DNA from: Peptococcaceae bacterium
GTDB taxonomy: Bacteria; Bacillota; DSM-12270; Thermacetogeniales; Thermacetogeniaceae
Reading direction: 5' to 3'
Assembly (NCBI GenBank): GCA_003132605.1
Contig: PKYJ01000044.1
Coordinates: 1 to 14,597, forward strand
DNA: 14,597 bases
Below are positions 12,597-14,597 of the stretch, one piece after another. Position 1 is the first letter of the stretch. Each line of letters begins with the position of its first letter. The notes under the pieces were generated by a model that was not told the origin of the DNA, did not search any database, and saw only the letters and a program-made list of their open reading frames with translations. The translations under genes were made by a program, and so were the position numbers.

Positions 12597-13958
12597 TTAC
12601 CGACAATTGCTATTTTTAACCCTGGCATATAAAGCCCAGCCCGTCTCCTGTGCCGCTGCAATCACGTCAGCTTCGTTCAACTTGACAAATTTACCTTCCT
12701 CTAAAACCTTTACCCCATTGATAAAAACGGTGGATATATCGCTTTGGTTAGAGGAGTAAACCAGGGTGGCCACGGGATCGTAACACGGCGTATTATGCAG
12801 CTTTTTCATATTCACAATTACCAGATCAGCCTTTTTACCAGGGTCCAATGAACCAATCTCAGCGTCCAAACCTATGGCCCTCGCCCCTTCGATGGTGGCC
12901 ATCTTCAGAGCCTGGTACGATGTTACGGCAGTAGGATTATTCCTGCTGACCCGCGGCAACAGGGCTGCATACTTCATGCTTTCCAGCATATCCTGGTTGT
13001 TGTTGGGTGCATCGGTACCCAGGGCTACCCTTACCCCCGCCTCTAACATTTCTTCTATCGGCGCAACTCCCGAAGCGAGGAGCATATTGCTGGCCGGATT
13101 GAACATGACCGTAGCACCGTGCCGGGCCAATATTTCCATTTCTTTTCGGGAAAGAAAGACAGAATGCACGGAATGAAACTTTTCACCCATGGCCCCCAGT
13201 TCGGCAAATACTTCAATGTAGGTTTTCCCATGCCTCCTTTGAATTTCCTCCACCTCGAATTTAGCCTCGGCCACATGGGTATGCAAACCAACACCGTAGC
13301 TCTTGGCCAGCTCCCAGACTTTTTGCACGGAAGAAGGAGAGCAATAGAGCAAATTAACCGGGCTGACCCAAATTTGAATTCTGCCGTTGTCCGCCCCGTG
13401 CCATTTATCCAGGAGCCTTTTATATTCGGCAATTACTTCACCTTCCTTTTCCAGAAACTCGTGGGGGATGTTAAAGGGCACATCATGATAACCTCTGGCC
13501 ATAACAGCTTTGATTCCCGAATCCTTTATGGCCCCCAGCACGCTATCAATATTCTCTTTTTTGTCTGCTGCCATGTAGTAATTGTCAATGATGTAAGTTG
13601 TGCCGCTGCAAATATTTTCCATACATCCTAGCATGGAGCCTATATAGGCTTCCTCCGGGTTGATGGCCTTCAGGCATGGCCAGATAGCTTCGCTTAGCCA
13701 GTCTTTTAAATCCCTGTCCATTCCCAAACCGCGCATTAAGTAATACACATTATGGGTATGGGAGTTAATTAGCCCTGGAATCACCAGATTACCCCCGGCA
13801 TCCACTATCTCGTCAAAAGAGCTTTCGGGCCATGGCAATTCTTCCCTGGGCCCGACCCACTCAATTTTGTCGTTATGTATGATGACACAGCCGTCGGCAA
13901 AAACTGCATCTTTGGGATCTACCGTTACAACATAACCGTTTTTAATTAAAATCTTCAT
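12597..13958 (-). CDS. TRZ/ATZ-family amidohydrolase (deaminase or chlorohydrolase type)
   Basis: A metal-dependent amidohydrolase of 453 residues, the usual length. Metal and catalytic residues are all present: H67 and H69 (NSHTHN), H228 with E231 (HTHVAE), H265 (SVHSVF) and D316 (ALGTDAPNNN). MFNPASNMLLASGVAPIEEM is the typical ATZ/TRZ signature, and a small beta domain is formed by both termini (DPGKKADLVIV). The family removes amino groups from purines, S-adenosylhomocysteine, cytosine or triazines. The molybdenum-hydroxylase 2Fe-2S subunit 21 bases upstream favours a purine or other N-heterocycle substrate over the adenosylhomocysteine pathway; this is inference. The ATG at 13958 follows a GGAGGG motif at about 5 bases. 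Confidence 0.9.
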   Translation of the reverse strand: MKILIKNGYVVTVDPKDAVFADGCVIIHNDKIEWVGPREELPWPESSFDEIVDAGGNLVIPGLINSHTHNVYYLMRGLGMDRDLKDWLSEAIWPCLKAINPEEAYIGSMLGCMENICSGTTYIIDNYYMAADKKENIDSVLGAIKDSGIKAVMARGYHDVPFNIPHEFLEKEGEVIAEYKRLLDKWHGADNGRIQIWVSPVNLLYCSPSSVQKVWELAKSYGVGLHTHVAEAKFEVEEIQRRHGKTYIEVFAELGAMGEKFHSVHSVFLSRKEMEILARHGATVMFNPASNMLLASGVAPIEEMLEAGVRVALGTDAPNNNQDMLESMKYAALLPRVSRNNPTAVTSYQALKMATIEGARAIGLDAEIGSLDPGKKADLVIVNMKKLHNTPCYDPVATLVYSSNQSDISTVFINGVKVLEEGKFVKLNEADVIAAAQETGWALYARVKNSNCR

Positions 13959-13979
13959 TTGCTTCCCTCCAGTTATGGC

Positions 13980-14483
13980 TTATAGCGTTATAGCGCGGGT
14001 TTTAGTAAAATCAACTAACCCGTCTTCCCCGCGCAAAACCCTGGCTGCCAGGGCGATCGCCTGCTCGATCTTCACGTAACCCGTACACCGGCAAATGTTA
14101 TGACGGATGGCCTCCCTGATCTCCTGGGCCGTGGGGTCGGGATTCCAATCCAGCAACGCTTTGGCGCAGATCACCATACCCGGCGTACAAAAGCCGCACT
14201 GCACGGCACCGGCCTTGGCAAAAGCCCGGGCAAAGATCTCTTTCTGACGCTCCGGCAGGCCCTCTACCGTCACCAGCTTCCTGCCAGCCACCTTGGCCGT
14301 GCTCAACTGGCACGCCCGCCTCACCCAGCCATCCACCAGGACCGTGCAGGCGCCGCAGACCCCTTCACCGCAGCCGTTTTTCACGGAGGTCAGGCGCAAC
14401 TTCTGGCGCAGCCAATCCAGCAGGTCCAGATCCTCTTCTACCGTATAAACCGTCCCGTTGACATCGATGTCGAACACAACCAT
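13980..14483 (-). CDS. 2Fe-2S subunit of a xanthine dehydrogenase / molybdenum hydroxylase
   Basis: The small iron-sulfur subunit, 167 residues, passes electrons from the molybdenum subunit to the FAD subunit. The plant-type 2Fe-2S domain has C38, C43, C46 and C58 (NGCGEGVCGACTVLVDG). The all-helical second domain has C96, C99, C131 and C133 (QCGFC, NICRCTGY). Both clusters are complete. The ATG at 14483 has GAGGT very close upstream; a GTG two codons later (14477) would give a better 9-base gap, so the start is uncertain by two residues. The large molybdenum and FAD subunits are not in the window and may lie upstream, beyond 14597. The amidohydrolase follows 21 bases after the stop. Confidence 0.93.
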   Translation of the reverse strand: MVVFDIDVNGTVYTVEEDLDLLDWLRQKLRLTSVKNGCGEGVCGACTVLVDGWVRRACQLSTAKVAGRKLVTVEGLPERQKEIFARAFAKAGAVQCGFCTPGMVICAKALLDWNPDPTAQEIREAIRHNICRCTGYVKIEQAIALAARVLRGEDGLVDFTKTRAITL

Positions 14484-14597
14484 TTACCTCGAAGCAAACG
14501 GTTTCCGGAAAATGCTTTCCGACGGGATGGTCATTATTAAGCCGGCCTGCTTTCGGGCACCACCTGGCATGCTTCACTTGCAGTCGATTAGAGAGTC

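Noticed and set aside
14484..14597. possible end of an upstream gene, and a hairpin CGGAAA-ATGC-TTTCCG at 14506-14521
   Set aside because: Three short frames all stop within the region and none shows a recognisable C-terminus. The hairpin lacks a T-tract.
1..14597. CRISPR array
   Set aside because: No regularly spaced repeats were seen on either strand.

Overview
The window looks like a chromosome segment from a GC-rich member of the Firmicutes/Clostridia (Moorella-, Desulfotomaculum- or Pelotomaculum-like). The evidence is strong AGGAGG ribosome-binding sites, a T-box riboswitch, encoded CCA tails on all tRNAs, a response regulator with an HD-GYP output and a DinD protein. The genus is an inference. 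Almost everything except the first gene lies on the minus strand.

Left part (1-5700). An acyl-CoA synthetase, cut by the window edge, runs rightward and converges on a minus-strand group: one or two tiny ORFs with good ribosome-binding sites, a REC-HD-GYP response regulator, and a small Cys-containing ORF. Upstream of these lies a 355-residue Cys-rich orphan protein. It directly abuts a ruined molybdate transporter, in which the first half of modB is joined to the last part of modC with the middle deleted. An AT-richer dinD-like gene follows.

Middle (5830-7330). A tRNA operon is read leftward from a clear promoter: Ser(UGA), Arg(ACG), then Ser(GCU), Arg(CCU) and a terminator. It is split by a 972-bp insertion in the 3' half of tRNA-Arg(ACG). 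The insertion is flanked by a 49-bp near-perfect direct repeat (3' end of the tRNA). It carries only an AbrB-type antitoxin and a RelE-like toxin, and the toxin frame is broken by one base, next to a GGGTTTA slippery-type heptamer. No integrase is present.

Right-middle (7525-12091). This is a serine operon. A promoter and a T-box leader with a UCC (serine) specifier precede a class V aminotransferase, serA and serS, and the tRNA-Ser operon follows. Serine synthesis, charging and tRNA supply therefore sit together, and the leader senses uncharged tRNA-Ser. A 59-residue tail of an IS110-family transposase lies just upstream of the promoter.

Right end (12597-14483). A 2Fe-2S subunit of a molybdenum hydroxylase (xanthine dehydrogenase type) is followed by a TRZ/ATZ-type amidohydrolase, which suggests purine or other N-heterocycle breakdown. 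The last ~114 bases show no supportable gene.

The most interesting items are the mini toxin-antitoxin island in the tRNA gene and its effect on the tRNA operon, the modB/modC deletion scar, the Cys-rich orphan beside it, and an 18-residue peptide ORF with a near-ideal ribosome-binding site.
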